Positions 34,257-46,059 of a stretch of 64,000 nt of DNA are shown here, piece after piece. The stretch lies in assembly GCF_000006565.2 (NCBI RefSeq), contig NC_031478.1, positions 6,638,057 through 6,702,056 of the forward strand, in the 5' to 3' direction. Made by a program: the position numbers and the translations under genes. This stretch comes from Toxoplasma gondii ME49. Lineage: Eukaryota > Apicomplexa > Conoidasida > Eucoccidiorida > Sarcocystidae. Below the pieces are notes generated by a model. It searched no databases. It saw nothing but the letters and a program-made list of their open reading frames with translations, and was not told the origin of the DNA. Position 1 is the first letter of the stretch. Each line of letters begins with the position of its first letter.

Positions 34257-37200
34257 TTTCCCCGTCGGCCGTAGGGCCGCTTCCCTGCTCGTTTCCCACT
34301 GGAAAGTCGTCGCTCTACCTCGCCAGTGTTTCCTCTTTTTCAGGCCCAGACACCGAATTGTCGACAAGGTCCTCGAAGTCTTCGTCGCAAAACTGCGACA
34401 GGACTGTGGGGGAGTTTACACTACGACCTGGACTGCTGGAATTTAGATCTTGAGCCTGCGTCGCTGCGGAAAGGTAGGCCGCACTGCGATGCGACAACCG
34501 CGACCCCAGGACAAACTGTGTCTAGCTGCGCGCTTCAGCCGGACGTGGTAGGCGGAGCGAAAAGTACTTGTGTCTTTCAGATGAAAAATTGTAGAGGATA
34601 TTAAGAGAGACGCACAGGCACCTCAGAGGAAGCGGCGCAGGGAAGGTATGAAGCGCGGAGCCCGGATAGCGTCTCGCAGCTGCCGAAACGCTCTGTCCCT
34701 CCCAGGAAAGACGTGGAGAGTGGACGATAACATGTAGGGGGCAAAACACTGTTGCGAGAGACAGAAAGACGCTGACGCCGTTTGCAGGGAAAAGGAAGAG
34801 GCAGCAGGAAAGGAGGGAGGGAACACGGCGCTCGCGAAAACTTGAGTAGCCGTCACGCGCAGATTTTGGTAGGTTCGCCTTCGCGTGTGGCCAGAAGCCA
34901 ACTGTTTTCACTTTGACGCGAACGAAGGGCCGACGGGAACGAAAGGGAAAAGGAAAGCAACAAACACACAAAAACTGAGAACGGAGTCTCAGAAAGACCG
35001 GCACAACGCGAGGGTGTTCGCACGGGGTGTGTTGTGGACTGAGTTGCGGCGGAGGTATCGGCGAGAAACATAAAAGGCGATTGAAAAGACAAAGAAGAGA
35101 CACGAGAAACTCTTCTTTTTGCTGAAACCCTGCAGTCAGTGAAGGTGTCGCGAGGGGGGCGGATCCTCTCTCGCGGGAAGAGAGCAACAACAGTTCCCAA
35201 GGCAGTCACGAAGCAAAAAGGCGTTCCTTAACTCTGGTTACAAACGCTTGTGTCTCTGACGAAAACATATGTGGAAAGCGACACGAGACTGGCACACAAA
35301 GATCCTGCTCGTCAACGGGACGGCAGTGTTCTTTTCCATGGCGGAAAAAGCCTTCTGCATGCGACAGAGTCCGCGTTTCGTCAGCACTGGTGTGCCTCGC
35401 GTTCTACCGGCAACTTGCGCTCTCAGAGTTTGTGTGGCCACCGCAGTGCTCACTGAATCCGGAACGCGCATGCCCAGAGGCCGGAGAGACCAAGAAGAAT
35501 CCGGGAATGCAGAAAAGTGAAACTTTAAGTCGGGAGTGTCTTCGTTCTTCCCGACAGGCGAAACACACGCAGGACTCGTCCCCCCGCTGCCAGGCACTCT
35601 TTGCGCACCCGCCAAGTTGTGCGCCACACACCCTCGTCTCAGCTGCGGTTCGACCGGTTTTTTCTGCGGTGTGTTTGCGTCCGCTGAATTCCAAGAGCCA
35701 AGCGGCAATCTGGAGTCCACAACGCCCTCAAAAACGTTAAAAGGGGGCAGCCCACAGGCTTAAAGTGCACAGGTACCTGCGAGTAGGTCGGGGAGACGAC
35801 ACTGTAATAACTCTCAACTTCATTGTGCCTGCTTTTCGTGAGAAACAAAACGAGCTGGCGGACCAATTTGAAAGACAGACAGCTCCAGTTGAAGGAAGGA
35901 AGAAGGCATTTGCGAGAGTTGGCTTACTCGCGCATGTGACCTGCATTCTCACCTCTGGTGCGGGCCTCTGAAATAAAAGACAGACCGACCGCCTTGCGTC
36001 AGAGCACAAGTGAGTCATGGTGTTCGCTCCTCCTCTGGAGGAGATGTCTTTGGTAACGTTTCCTTCGATTCTGGCTAGCTGAAAAAAACTGTGGACAGAC
36101 AAAAAAGTCGACTACGTTTCTCATTATTTTGTGGCGTGCTCGTGCGTTCGACGTAAACCTTTGGTGGACCATCAGCACGGGGAGACAGGAAGTTCACAAG
36201 TTCTCTGTTGACAGCTTGAATTCCATGCAAGAACATTAACATCCCTATTATACATACACAGGACGACCGTCTTTGCATCTAGCGTAACGGAAGAAGGTGA
36301 ACATATCACAAGGATGCCCCCTATGTCTCAACAGCCCGTGCAGCAGAGCCATTGCAATTAAGACAATGTGCCATGTCAGTGAGGCGTAGGTGGTGGGAAC
36401 AAGACACGATTTGTACCTCATCAGGGAGTGAAACACATTTCTGTCGTTTGTTAGCGTCTATGGTACAGTTTTGTAATCGACTGGAATGCCGTAGAAGCCA
36501 TCAACGTGCCTGTAACCCCCGTAACGCCCCTTCAGACCGAAGAGGAAACCCGGCAAGAAATCCTTGGTGGATGCCATACCTTTTTCAGCCGGCGACCTCA
36601 ACAAGCAGAATCTTACGGGAAGACCGCCGATGTCCCCGCAATCTCTTTATTCTGATTGAACTACTTCAGGCCAGGGATTCCGAAAAATCACACCAAAAGC
36701 CGGCGGTCGAAAGAATGTTGCCTCAGTGGCCATGACGAAAGCGAATGCTTCCTGCCTCTCCCGGATCAAACATGGCAGACACGCAGATAGCACAGTGAGC
36801 TCCTGGAGAGGAATCACGCACAAGGCCGCGGATCTGTGAGACACGCTGGAATGTACGCCTTCAAGACTCTCGATGTCCAACGCGTTTTATGCGGTTGCAG
36901 ACGAAGAGCGTTTAGTTGTAGGAGACTGTTGTGGATGCAAAACCGACAACGAAACGTTGCTCCCAAGCAACATATAGAAGTTGGGAATTCTGGCCGGCGA
37001 CATCCCTGACTATATGGTATCATTAGACCGCCTGCACTTCCAGCAAAAAGATCTTTCTCTTTCTCACTCGTACCCGAGCATTAGGGTAGAGCTCCGAAAG
37101 AAGATGTCTCATCAGAAGTCTCTGGACCTCTTCATTTTGTGTCAAACAAGCATCCGTGCGTGTCGACAAAACTTACGCAGTGGACGAGAGATCAGCTTGG

Positions 37201-39788
37201 CGTTACGCTGCGTTGCTTCGTAGACTACGACCATTCGGGCGAACCAGCGCAAAATTTCGTTGTATCGCTAAAAATCGCACTCCCATTCAAATAACATCAT
37301 CGCATCACACCGTAGCGGAGTTTACGATTTCCGCAGTGTTACTCGATCCGCTGCGCACTCGACCGCAGAGATCTCAGGAGAGGTCAAACATTCCACAGCA
37401 CTTCAAGGATTTTTTTTTGCATTGCGCAGCATTCTTCAGTAATGTATGTTCCGTTTGCCGTCGCTTTTGAACCGGTTTGCATGCGATGTTCTGGATCGAT
37501 CGCAGGAGTCACTGTCAGAGGCGTGACTTTTTCCGTCTACTATCAAGCTGACATATCAGACGTTTCCGGTGGAACGAGAGGGTCACCTTGCTCGTTCATT
37601 ATGATCATTTTGACGGTTCTATGTCTGCTTTTTTTAACACCTTCGAAAAATGCATTGCTGTTGCTTCGCAGTTAGTATATCTTAAACAGCCTCCACATTA
37701 ATCAGGTCTCAACTCTGTTGCCTGTTCAAACATTCCTGTGGTTCTTCAGTGATCTCGGTTCAGAAGAAACAGCTTTCGATGCTTCGCTGATTTCGGCGTT
37801 CCATTCGCACGCGTGTAGATCTCTTTCGCAAGAGGTCTCTTACCTACCTGGAGCAGAAGGTGATCATTTCCTCCCTGGTGCTGTGTCAAATGAAATGACT
37901 GGCTGTTCGGCCCACTTGCCAACGTGGGATACTATGCGTTGTGGGGCGTGTGACACCCTCCTCTCAAGTTCTGCTTCATGAACTTAAACCACTTAGAACG
38001 TGAGGATATTCCAGTGGGCTCTTTTCTGCAGACTATTTGCTTTGCAAAAGCTTGCCCGACCCACATTTGGGAGTTCAGCTGTCCTAAAGTCCGATGGATG
38101 TGTCTCGCTGGAAGGCGTATCATCATTAGCTTCTGCTTGAAGGGTATCTCCACATTTCGCAATGAATGTCGATTACCACGGACACAAGACCGGAACATGC
38201 AGGATGTCATGAATCCACACTGTTCCAACAACCGCGTCGCTACAAGTCGCTCCAGAAAATAGCCAAAGATCTTAGCCTGGACGCCAGTGTATTTTCCAGA
38301 ACAGCCCCTTTCGACAGCAATGCTCTTGCAGTGACTAACCGCAAGCTTCTGCAGCGTGAACAAGGCTGAAGGTTCACGGGACAAACATCAATCGGAATCG
38401 GAAACCGTTCCATCAGGTCGCACGGAAAAAACTCTCCCTACACATTGCGGATCTTGCTTTTTCTTGAAGGGCACTCGACCCCTGCCACACAAGCTGTCCT
38501 TGTGACGCCGCAAACAGAAGAGATCGCGTGGAAATGTGAAAACCAGAAAGCCAAAAGACGATAGCCGCGAAACGACACAACGCTGGTGAAATCGAAGCAT
38601 CTATGGAGTCTTGAGTCGCCCGCCGTGCACGAGTAGCTCGGAAACGTCTTCTGGGCGGTGCGAGGGGGTTGTTTCGCCTTTCGTTCTTCTCTGTTTACTG
38701 CTGAGGCGTTTTCCAGCTGTTTCTCCACATGTTTCAAGAGAACGGACCCAATTTTTCGAGGCCATTCTCGGCGCCCTTTGCCGCTACACCCCCCTTCTTT
38801 TCCTAGGATCTAGCGCGAAAAGCGCAGCTGCCGGCAACTTCAGCAGAGGGGCGGCACAGACATGGGCTAGGCTGCCTGTCCCCTTTTCTCAGCCAGTCGT
38901 GGAAAGAGACGAACCGGCAGGTTGCGAAGACAAAGAGCCAACTTTCTGCGGGACATCTTCTTTTCGAACGGCGGAACGCTTCCGTCGTCGTCCAGTGTGT
39001 GACTCTTTCTGCGCACACGGTTTCGACCTTGACACAGCTGAACTGGAACCTGCGCTGTCTTCCGCTTTTTTTTCCTTCACACCCGAGTTTTGACCTTCCA
39101 CAAAACTCATCGCAACGCTCTCTGGCGCATGCGCAGACCAGCAAGGATTACGGTCTTTGCTTTTTTTCTCGCGGATCGGTCGTGAATCCGCGAGTGCCGT
39201 GTCACCAAAAAGCGCTGGAGCGGAGGCCTGGAGGGCGGCCGGGACCTCGCGTTACGCCCAAAGTTTTTTGTGACCGAGTTGTGAAGCAATATCTGTCTTC
39301 TCACATTTTCGAACTCGCTTTTTTCGACCTGACCCTCTTCGGTCGCAGACAGCGCGTTTCGCAGCGAATCCGGTTGTCCAGAGTCTCAAGCGGCAGCTAG
39401 CCACATGCCAGGGGAACAGGAGGGAAACGCCGGCAGAAAGCTGGCGTCCACGAAGACACAGCTTTTCTAGGGGACTGAAAAAGATATCAACGCAGCGAGA
39501 CAGCGAAGGCGATCTGAACAGAGACGGAATGACACGAGACTGTCGCTCCCGTCGCCAGGCGCTGCCGACTGTTCGCTTGGTCCTCGCTTCCCTTCTCACG
39601 AGGCAGAAGCAAGATCATCGACAGATCCTCTTCGGTTACTCCTCGCTTCTACCTTCCTTGTCTGCGCCCTTCCCTTCTTCAGCGAGTCGTTTTCTATCTC
39701 GCAGGCACCCACCACTGCTCTTCCTCGTGGCTTCGTAGACTCCGTGGTCCTCCATATATATATATATATATATGTACTTCTGTCCTAC

Positions 39789-39821
<33 letters not shown>

Positions 39822-40203
39822 CATCTGTGTCTCTCCCTCTTTGTTTATGTTAGTGTGTGCATCTCTGTATCTCTTGGTTGTCTTGGTTCTGCCGCCTTGT
39901 TTCTCGCGTTTCTTTGTTTCCTGCGAGGGCCTCTGCCCCGCTCCTCTGGCTTCGGGGGTGCTTGTCTCCAATGGGTCACCAGGTGCCTCCCTCGATTTCA
40001 TCTTTTGTTGGACCGCCGATCGTCTTCTCTGCTCCGTTTCCTCCTCTTCTTCGATCTCTTCTTTCTTTTCCGACCGCTCATCTCAAACAGGAAACCTCTG
40101 TCTCAGGAGCTTCTTGCTTCCGCGCCTGTTGGTGTCAGCAGTTCTCTTCTCCCCTCGCTTCTCGAACTCAGCGTCTCTTCTCTCTCTCACTTCCTTCTCC
40201 ACC
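34257..40203. other. Divergent intergenic region between the nucleotidyltransferase and PrsW genes
   Basis: It should contain the promoters and 5' UTRs of both flanking genes, which are transcribed away from each other. TGCATGC words occur (for example near 35357), and GAGACG-type words occur near 34669. The part from about 36200 to 38400 is AT-richer and has short unconvincing ORFs on both strands. A minus-strand open frame at 34497-34315 lacks an ATG. I see no RNA gene or mobile element. Confidence 0.55.
39753..39818. repeat. Pair of (TA)n microsatellites upstream of the PrsW start
   Basis: Two TA runs (about 39753-39774 and 39788-39818) separated by a short unique segment, roughly 400 nt before the chosen start codon. 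An in-frame ATG at 39772 falls in this repeat and was not preferred. Confidence 0.9.
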
Positions 40204-43200
40204 ATGGCTTTAACGGCTGTCTCTTCCGCCTCTTCTCGCTCTCCCCCGTCTTCTCCCAGCGCCAATCCTCATGCCTCTCCCGCTCTTGTTGCATCTGCCT
40301 TGCCCTCTTCGCGGGGAACCACCCACAGAGTGTCTCCTCCGATCCCGACCGCGCCCAGTCCTCCTCTCTCTCGCCCCGTCTACTTGCCGCCTCAGTACCT
40401 CGTGCAAAACGCGCCACAGACCTGTCATGCAGTTCCCGTTCCTCCGGTGCATGCAGTTCCCGTTCCTCCAGTGCATGCAGTTCCCGTTCCTCCAGCGCAT
40501 GCAGTTCCAGTTCCTCCGGTGGACTCGCCGTCGAATGGAGAAGCGAGAGAAGGCCAAGAACTCCACGGCTGTCTGTGCTGTCTGCGTTCCTTCTCGCCGA
40601 CGCTTTTCGTGTCTGCCGTCTTGGGGACTTGGATGTTTGCTGGCGGCTTCGGCGGAGAAATTGTTCTCGCCCTCGCGACCCTCCCGGCGATCTTCATTGT
40701 CTACGGGTAAAGCGCCTCTTCGAATCGCCTTTCCACCTCGACGAGAGAGGCTCTTCCACTCGCTTTCACTCGCAGCTTCTAGACATGTATACGCAGACTT
40801 GCGCATATGCGCGCAAGCCATGTATACATATCTACGGACTTTGAAGGTTGACTTGCGTTCCGTCGTTTTGAAGCATGACCACAACTCATGAAGGGATGGA
40901 GGAGACGCCCCTTTGTGCGCGAGAGACACAACGAAAAAAACATAAATCTCTGCATTTGTGGACGAGAGGATTCTTCGTCTGTGTCCCTGTCGACCTGCAA
41001 ACGAACAGCTCGTCTCCCTCGTCTCTCACACACATCCACGTAAATGAGGCAACTCGTGGTGAGACCCGTTTCGCGTCTCCACATATTTACGAATGCTTCT
41101 CGAGTTCAATCTACGCCCTTGATATGTATATACATATATATATATATGTATATATATTTATATATATTTATATATATGTATACCGCCGTTTACATGTTAC
41201 TGCACCGGGCAGGGATTATATACTATACCTCTACAGTGGTATTAGCAGTATCTAGTGTTGATGTACAACAGACGCTCTCCTTGTTCCACTACCTAATCAT
41301 AATCTATTGTTCCAGATATTAAGGAATGTACGCAACATCTAACTACACAACGTTATGCCAAGAAGGATCCCAGATTACCCTGACCATCTTTGTTACATAT
41401 ATATATATATATATATATATGTATATCTATTTATATATATATGTATAGCGTGATGATGCCTACGCGACGCAGTCAGTGTCTGTATCAGTGGATCTGTTTT
41501 GGACGTGGAGCTTTGAATTCACAGATTTATGTATATCCAGTGAGTGTGAGTTTTTCTTTTTCAGATGCGTCGTCGGAAGAGCGTGTGCGTTGTTGCTGTC
41601 TTGTGCGCAGACTGCATTCATCGGTGAAGGCTCGGAGTTTGTCGGGAGTATCACTCCTGGAGTTTTTCTGGCTTGGGGCGTTTGTCTCGGTTTTTGTCGC
41701 CATGTGTTTGGAGCTGTTGGCGAACGCGACCCTGTACAATGCCCTTCTTTCTTGTCTTCCGCCGCTTCCCTCGCCTTCTCGCGCTTCTCAGTGGGCGTTG
41801 AATGACCTGCGATCTCTCGCCTCAGGCTCTGCTGATATCTCCATTGCGCCTTCATCCGACTCTCCGCTCTTCCACCCTCCGCCTGCAGATCCTCTCTCTC
41901 CGTCTGCGCCTTCGTCCTCTTTGTTTCTCTCGCTCTTGCAGTTCCTGCCCTCCTGGACCTTCGCCCCGCTTCTTGCGCCTCTGTCTCTCCCTTTTTACTT
42001 TCCTCTGTTCGAATCCAAGGCGGCGCCAGGGTGCCTCCGACACCCTTCGCTTCAGAGCGACTCCTCAGCAGCCCTGCACTCTTCTTCTTCCTCTTCTGTT
42101 TTGTCTGCTTCTGCCTTTTCTGCTTCGTCGCTCTTCTCTGCTTCTCCTTTGTCTGCGTTCTCTTTCTTGCCGGACCACAGTGGCGAGCGGTGGCAGAGGT
42201 TGTTGTCGACGCTCAACGGAAGGCATGCGCATGGAGCTCTTCCCACTCTGGGGTGTTCCCTGAGCCTCGTTGCATGTAAGAAAAAAAAACCAAACACAAC
42301 CTATCCTTTCTGTCCTCTCCTCTGCGCCTTCCCGTCCCCTGCTTGAGACAGCTGAAAAGGCCAGAAGTCAGCGCCCCATAGGAAGCCTACGTTTGCGTTC
42401 TTCTCTGTCCTCCACGCAGGTTCATCAGCGGTGCCGTCACTTGCTCCTGCCCTGTGGGGGGAGAGTCTTGTCTCAGGTGTCTCGGGAGGCGTTTTCGGTT
42501 GATGCATGCACCTTCTTTTGCCGAGAAGACGCCTCTGTTCTTTCTCACACAGCTCTCCTGTTGTCGGCAGCCTTGAACGTCTTTTCCTCGTAGTTGTTTC
42601 CTCGACATTCTCCCGCTGGACATGCGAGACGCGCTTTTTCTAGGCACGAGTCCCGCCGCTCGAATTGTTCTTTGTTCCTCGCTCTTTTCCCTGCCTTCAC
42701 AATCTTGCTTCCCACTCTTAACGACGTGTCTGACTCTCTCGTACTAGGCGACCCGAGTACACGATGTTTTTCTCTCTGCATGCATTTTTTTCTTTTCTTG
42801 ATTGACTGCGCATGCGGTTGTGTCCCCTTTCTCAGTCATGATTTTCTGTGTCGGCTTCGTGGAGGAGTTCGCCAAGCTCGTCGTGCTGCAGCGACTGCAG
42901 GTGTTGCCAGTTCCTCTCCCTCTCGCCTGGGGAGGCGCCGAAGAGGCCTCGTCCGAGAGACGCAACGCCTTGGAACAGAGAACTCTGGGTGGCTGCTGTA
43001 GGCCTTTCTGGACGAGATACGTCAAGCATCCTGTCGGCGTCTGTCTCGCCGGGTGTGCCGCTGGCGCAGGGTAGGCGTGAGAAACCAATCGCATGCGTTG
43101 AGGAAAAGCAAGGGAAACGGGAGCGTGGAGTGAGGAGAAGCAGAAAAAGGCACATCCGCGAGAAGAAAGAAATGAGGCTTTCGAAGCAAAGACAGTGAGG

Positions 43201-45381
43201 GCTCAAGCGTGCAGGGTCCGATCAGGCGCATGCGGTTGCAAGGGGACAAGAGAAGAGCTTGTCGAAAAATGGGAGGAAAAAAGTCACAGGCAAGAGAAGC
43301 CCGAGCGATTCTCGCGACGACGGCTGCCTGGACGACTGAGGTTGGCATAAGTTGCCCGCCGCCATGAAGACGCGGAAAACGCAGAAAGGGAAACGAGATC
43401 TGTCTGTTTCTTCTTCAGATTCGCCGTGGCGGAGAATCTCAGCTACACGCTGGGCCGCAGAGGTATCTTCGCAGAGCACCTGATCGTCGCCATCGTTCGG
43501 TGAGTCGCTTGTCTGGGTCTGTTTTTTCGACTTTTCTCCCTTCCTGCGCTTCGTCTCGAGACACTGTTTTTTTACAACTCCATTCCCCCCCTCTCGACAA
43601 CCTTTCTCCCCCTTTCATTTACCCTTTTTCGCGCCTTCTTTTATGCATTTTTTCGATCGCGCTTCCTGCCTCTGCGTCCAGGACCTTCACAGCTGTTCCG
43701 TCTCACATCGCAAACACGGGGATGGCGGCGGCGAACTTGGCGCTTGCTTGGCACGCAGCATGCGCGCTTCCGGCGGCTTCTCCGTTTTTTTCTTCACATC
43801 TCGAGGCTCACCAGCAGCCGCTGATTCCTGGTTCTTCGCGCGCTTCAGGCCATGCGCTCCCGTCCTTTTGGCGGTGCCTTCTGCCCTCTCTCCTCGTCCC
43901 TTCGCTTCTCCATGGAACGTATGACGCAGCTTTGCGTCTCTCTGCAGCCTACGCACAGCCCGGCCCCGCAGTTGACGACAACGCCGCGGTAGTCGCAGCA
44001 GTTTTCCTCCTCGTCTCCTTCCTCGCCTGGCTTCTCACGCTGCTGCTTTTTTGGCAGAAATGGCGAAGGGTGTGCGACCTCCCAGCCTTCGGAGGGAGTT
44101 GCGCCGCCGCCTTCGGGCCAACTGCCCCAGAGCTGCGCCGCGTCCACCCGCAGGCCTCCGGCTGGGACTCGCGCGCGCAATGGGTCTCCCCACAGGCGGC
44201 GCAGGCGCCGGAGACTGGAGGCGACGACCTGCTGGCGGGCTCCGCAGCACAGAGCGCTCCCCTCTTCTGCTCTCCGAGCCCACAGCGTTTCGCGCCCTAC
44301 GCGGTCGCGCCGGCCTTTCCCTTCGCGACCCTGGCGGCGGGCACGGGCGAGACAGGCGTCAGGGCAGATGTGCTCGTATGGGAAGAGCGGCGACGCGAGG
44401 CGAACAGGCGAATTCAACAGCATGCAAACAGCCTGCATGCGACCGCGCCGGCTCAGTTCTCGCCGGCTCCAGCTGCGGTGCCGAGAGCCGAGAAGCCCAC
44501 AGGTGAGTGGGCGAGCCTAGCCCAGAGGTGAAGGCGCGCAGTAGTCAGCGACTGCGAAGAAAAAAACTCGCGTTCGGAAAGGAGGCGTGGAAAGGACGGA
44601 GACATGCAGAGCAGTGGAGAGGACGAAGCGTGTGGCGAGAAACGCGAGAAAAAGGAGGGATATAGATGCAGGAGACAAGGGCATGCACGGGGAGGGGAGC
44701 TAGAGTAGTGGGGCGAACAGTCACGGATCCTTAAGGAGACATTCGCAGGCAAGTCGAACGCAGCAGGATGTGGAAAGAAAGTTGGCCTCCCCAGTCCACC
44801 TGAGGCAGACCCTTGAGATCCAGAGCTCGTGCTCTGTTCGGAGATCTCTCTGCTGTGGTTAAATGTCTCTTTTTTTCCCGACTGTTTGTGCGGTGCGCGT
44901 TTTTGCGGCGCCCAGGTGGTGTGTTTGGAGTTCCATTTTCTCGGCATGGGGGTTCCATGCATGCATCGATGTGTGAGGCGCCTTTTCTTTAGCTGACAGA
45001 CAACGAGGTCTGTCGACAGATGTATACAGCAGTGGCTGTATCACGCTCTCGCCGTGTCTTTTAAAAAATTTTCTTTCTCCCGGACAACACTGAAAAACAA
45101 CTCGTGGTGTCGCAGCCTCCGAAGCAAATGAGACGCCTTTCGGCGAGAGGCCTTTGACTGGGGACCTTCTTCTCCCTTCTCCTCTCGCTCCCTACATGGC
45201 TCGACCCAAACCAAAGTCGCGGCAGACAGCCCCTGCATGCACTGGTGGAACGACACCCCGTCGGGACATGAACGCGCGAGTCACCTGTTTACAGCCTTCT
45301 TCAGTCTACGAGAATACATCTAGAAATATTTATATTTACATATATATATATATATATAAAGATATATATATTTATATATAA
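40204..45381 (+). CDS. PrsW-family intramembrane protease
   Basis: Polytopic membrane protease of the PrsW (M82, glutamic/CAAX-like) superfamily, which cleaves or processes membrane proteins within the bilayer. Exons: 40204-40706, 41611-42275, 42836-43070, 43419-43499, 43682-44502, 45116-45381; the phases agree and give 856 residues. Diagnostic motifs: EExxK (E399, E400, K403 in GFVEEFAKLV), FxxxEN (F469, E473, N474 in FAVAENLSY), a His in PSHIANTG (H503) and HGxxD (H572, D576). Hydrophobic segments occur near 130-165, 185-215, around each motif, and at about 585-615, just before WQKWRR. The start ATG at 40204 has a strong context (CCACCATGG). A Pro-rich N-terminus contains four octapeptide repeats, and the C-terminal tail is hydrophilic. 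The 3' end is uncertain: the frame could stop at 44531 if the GTGAGT donor at 44503 is not used, or continue by splicing past 45381. The substrate is unknown. Confidence 0.85.
40426..40521 (+). repeat. Four 24-bp tandem repeats encoding HAVPVPPV
   Basis: Units begin at 40426, 40450, 40474 and 40498 with few substitutions. They encode HAVPVPPV, HAVPVPPV, HAVPVPPA and HAVPVPPV in the Pro-rich N-terminal region of the PrsW-family protein. Confidence 0.93.
41121..41182. repeat. (TA)n microsatellite in PrsW intron 1
   Basis: Imperfect TA/TTA repeat within the intron 40707-41610. Confidence 0.9.
41396..41447. repeat. Second (TA)n microsatellite in PrsW intron 1
   Basis: TA run interrupted by G and C, about 160 nt upstream of the chosen acceptor. 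Confidence 0.9.
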
Positions 45382-45391
45382 GTGTATATAG
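45329..45391. repeat. (TA)n microsatellite overlapping the end of the PrsW model
   Basis: The unspliced last exon reads straight into this repeat (Ile/Tyr alternation) before a TAA at 45379, which suggests that the real last exon ends or is spliced before it. Confidence 0.9.
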
Positions 45392-46059
45392 TCGCATGTA
45401 CATATGTGCACTGATGGCGAATATCTGCAGTGGGAGGCACGCAGACGTCTGTAAGGAGATAGCGCAGGTTCTCTCCTGCGAGCATGCGCGTCACCTGTGA
45501 GCAAAAGATTTGCCGCGGCAAGCCGAGGCTTTCGGAGGCGCAGCGATTCCTCAGAACTCGCTCTCGCACCGCCGACTGCACTGCATTCAGAGTTAGCGCC
45601 TCCTGCGCTGGATCAGCAGGCGAAAGATTTTGTGCCTTCGGCCCACACAAGAAATCTGAAGCTTATGTCCTTCCTTCACTCCTCCCTCCGAACGTATTAC
45701 ACCACCGCAGACACGCATCTGGTACATTAATAAACAAGAATCTATGCAATCAAGTTATATACATATACATATATATATATATATATATATGCAGATACAC
45801 ATGACAAACACTGTATAGCGACCTCATGTCTATGGATTCCTGTCTGCTCCGATATCTGTGTAGAGCATTTATGCGTTGTGATTTGGCCAGTTCTCTGGCA
45901 GCGTTGTATGCATCATGTTGGTCGAGAGACGCTGTCGACTTCTGACTTTCTTCGAAGAGTAAATAGCAGGGCGTTCTGCTGCATCTCTACATGCGTTTTG
46001 ACAGCCTGAGTTTGGAGTTTTGTGAGGGAACATGGAGAAACGGGCGAGGCAGAACTGCC
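45382..46059. other. Short convergent region, coding status unclear
   Basis: Lies between the PrsW model and the stop of the minus-strand gene at 46060. It contains a (TA)n tract at 45756-45790. Between about 45430 and 45730 both strands have open frames with splice-like borders: a plus-strand frame ending in TAA at 45730 and a minus-strand frame with CAG|GTGACG at its end. It may be a further PrsW exon or 3' UTR; I cannot decide. Confidence 0.5.

Noticed and set aside
34315..34497. Acidic minus-strand open frame (SQFCDEDFEDLVDNS) upstream of the nucleotidyltransferase start
   Set aside because: It has no ATG, and no acceptor with a good pyrimidine tract joins it in phase to the MPRTQ start. 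It may be 5' UTR or an uncertain 5' exon.
39772..40203. In-frame upstream ATG extending the PrsW protein by 144 residues
   Set aside because: The extension begins inside a (TA)n repeat and reads as low-quality hydrophobic sequence, while the ATG at 40204 has a strong initiation context.
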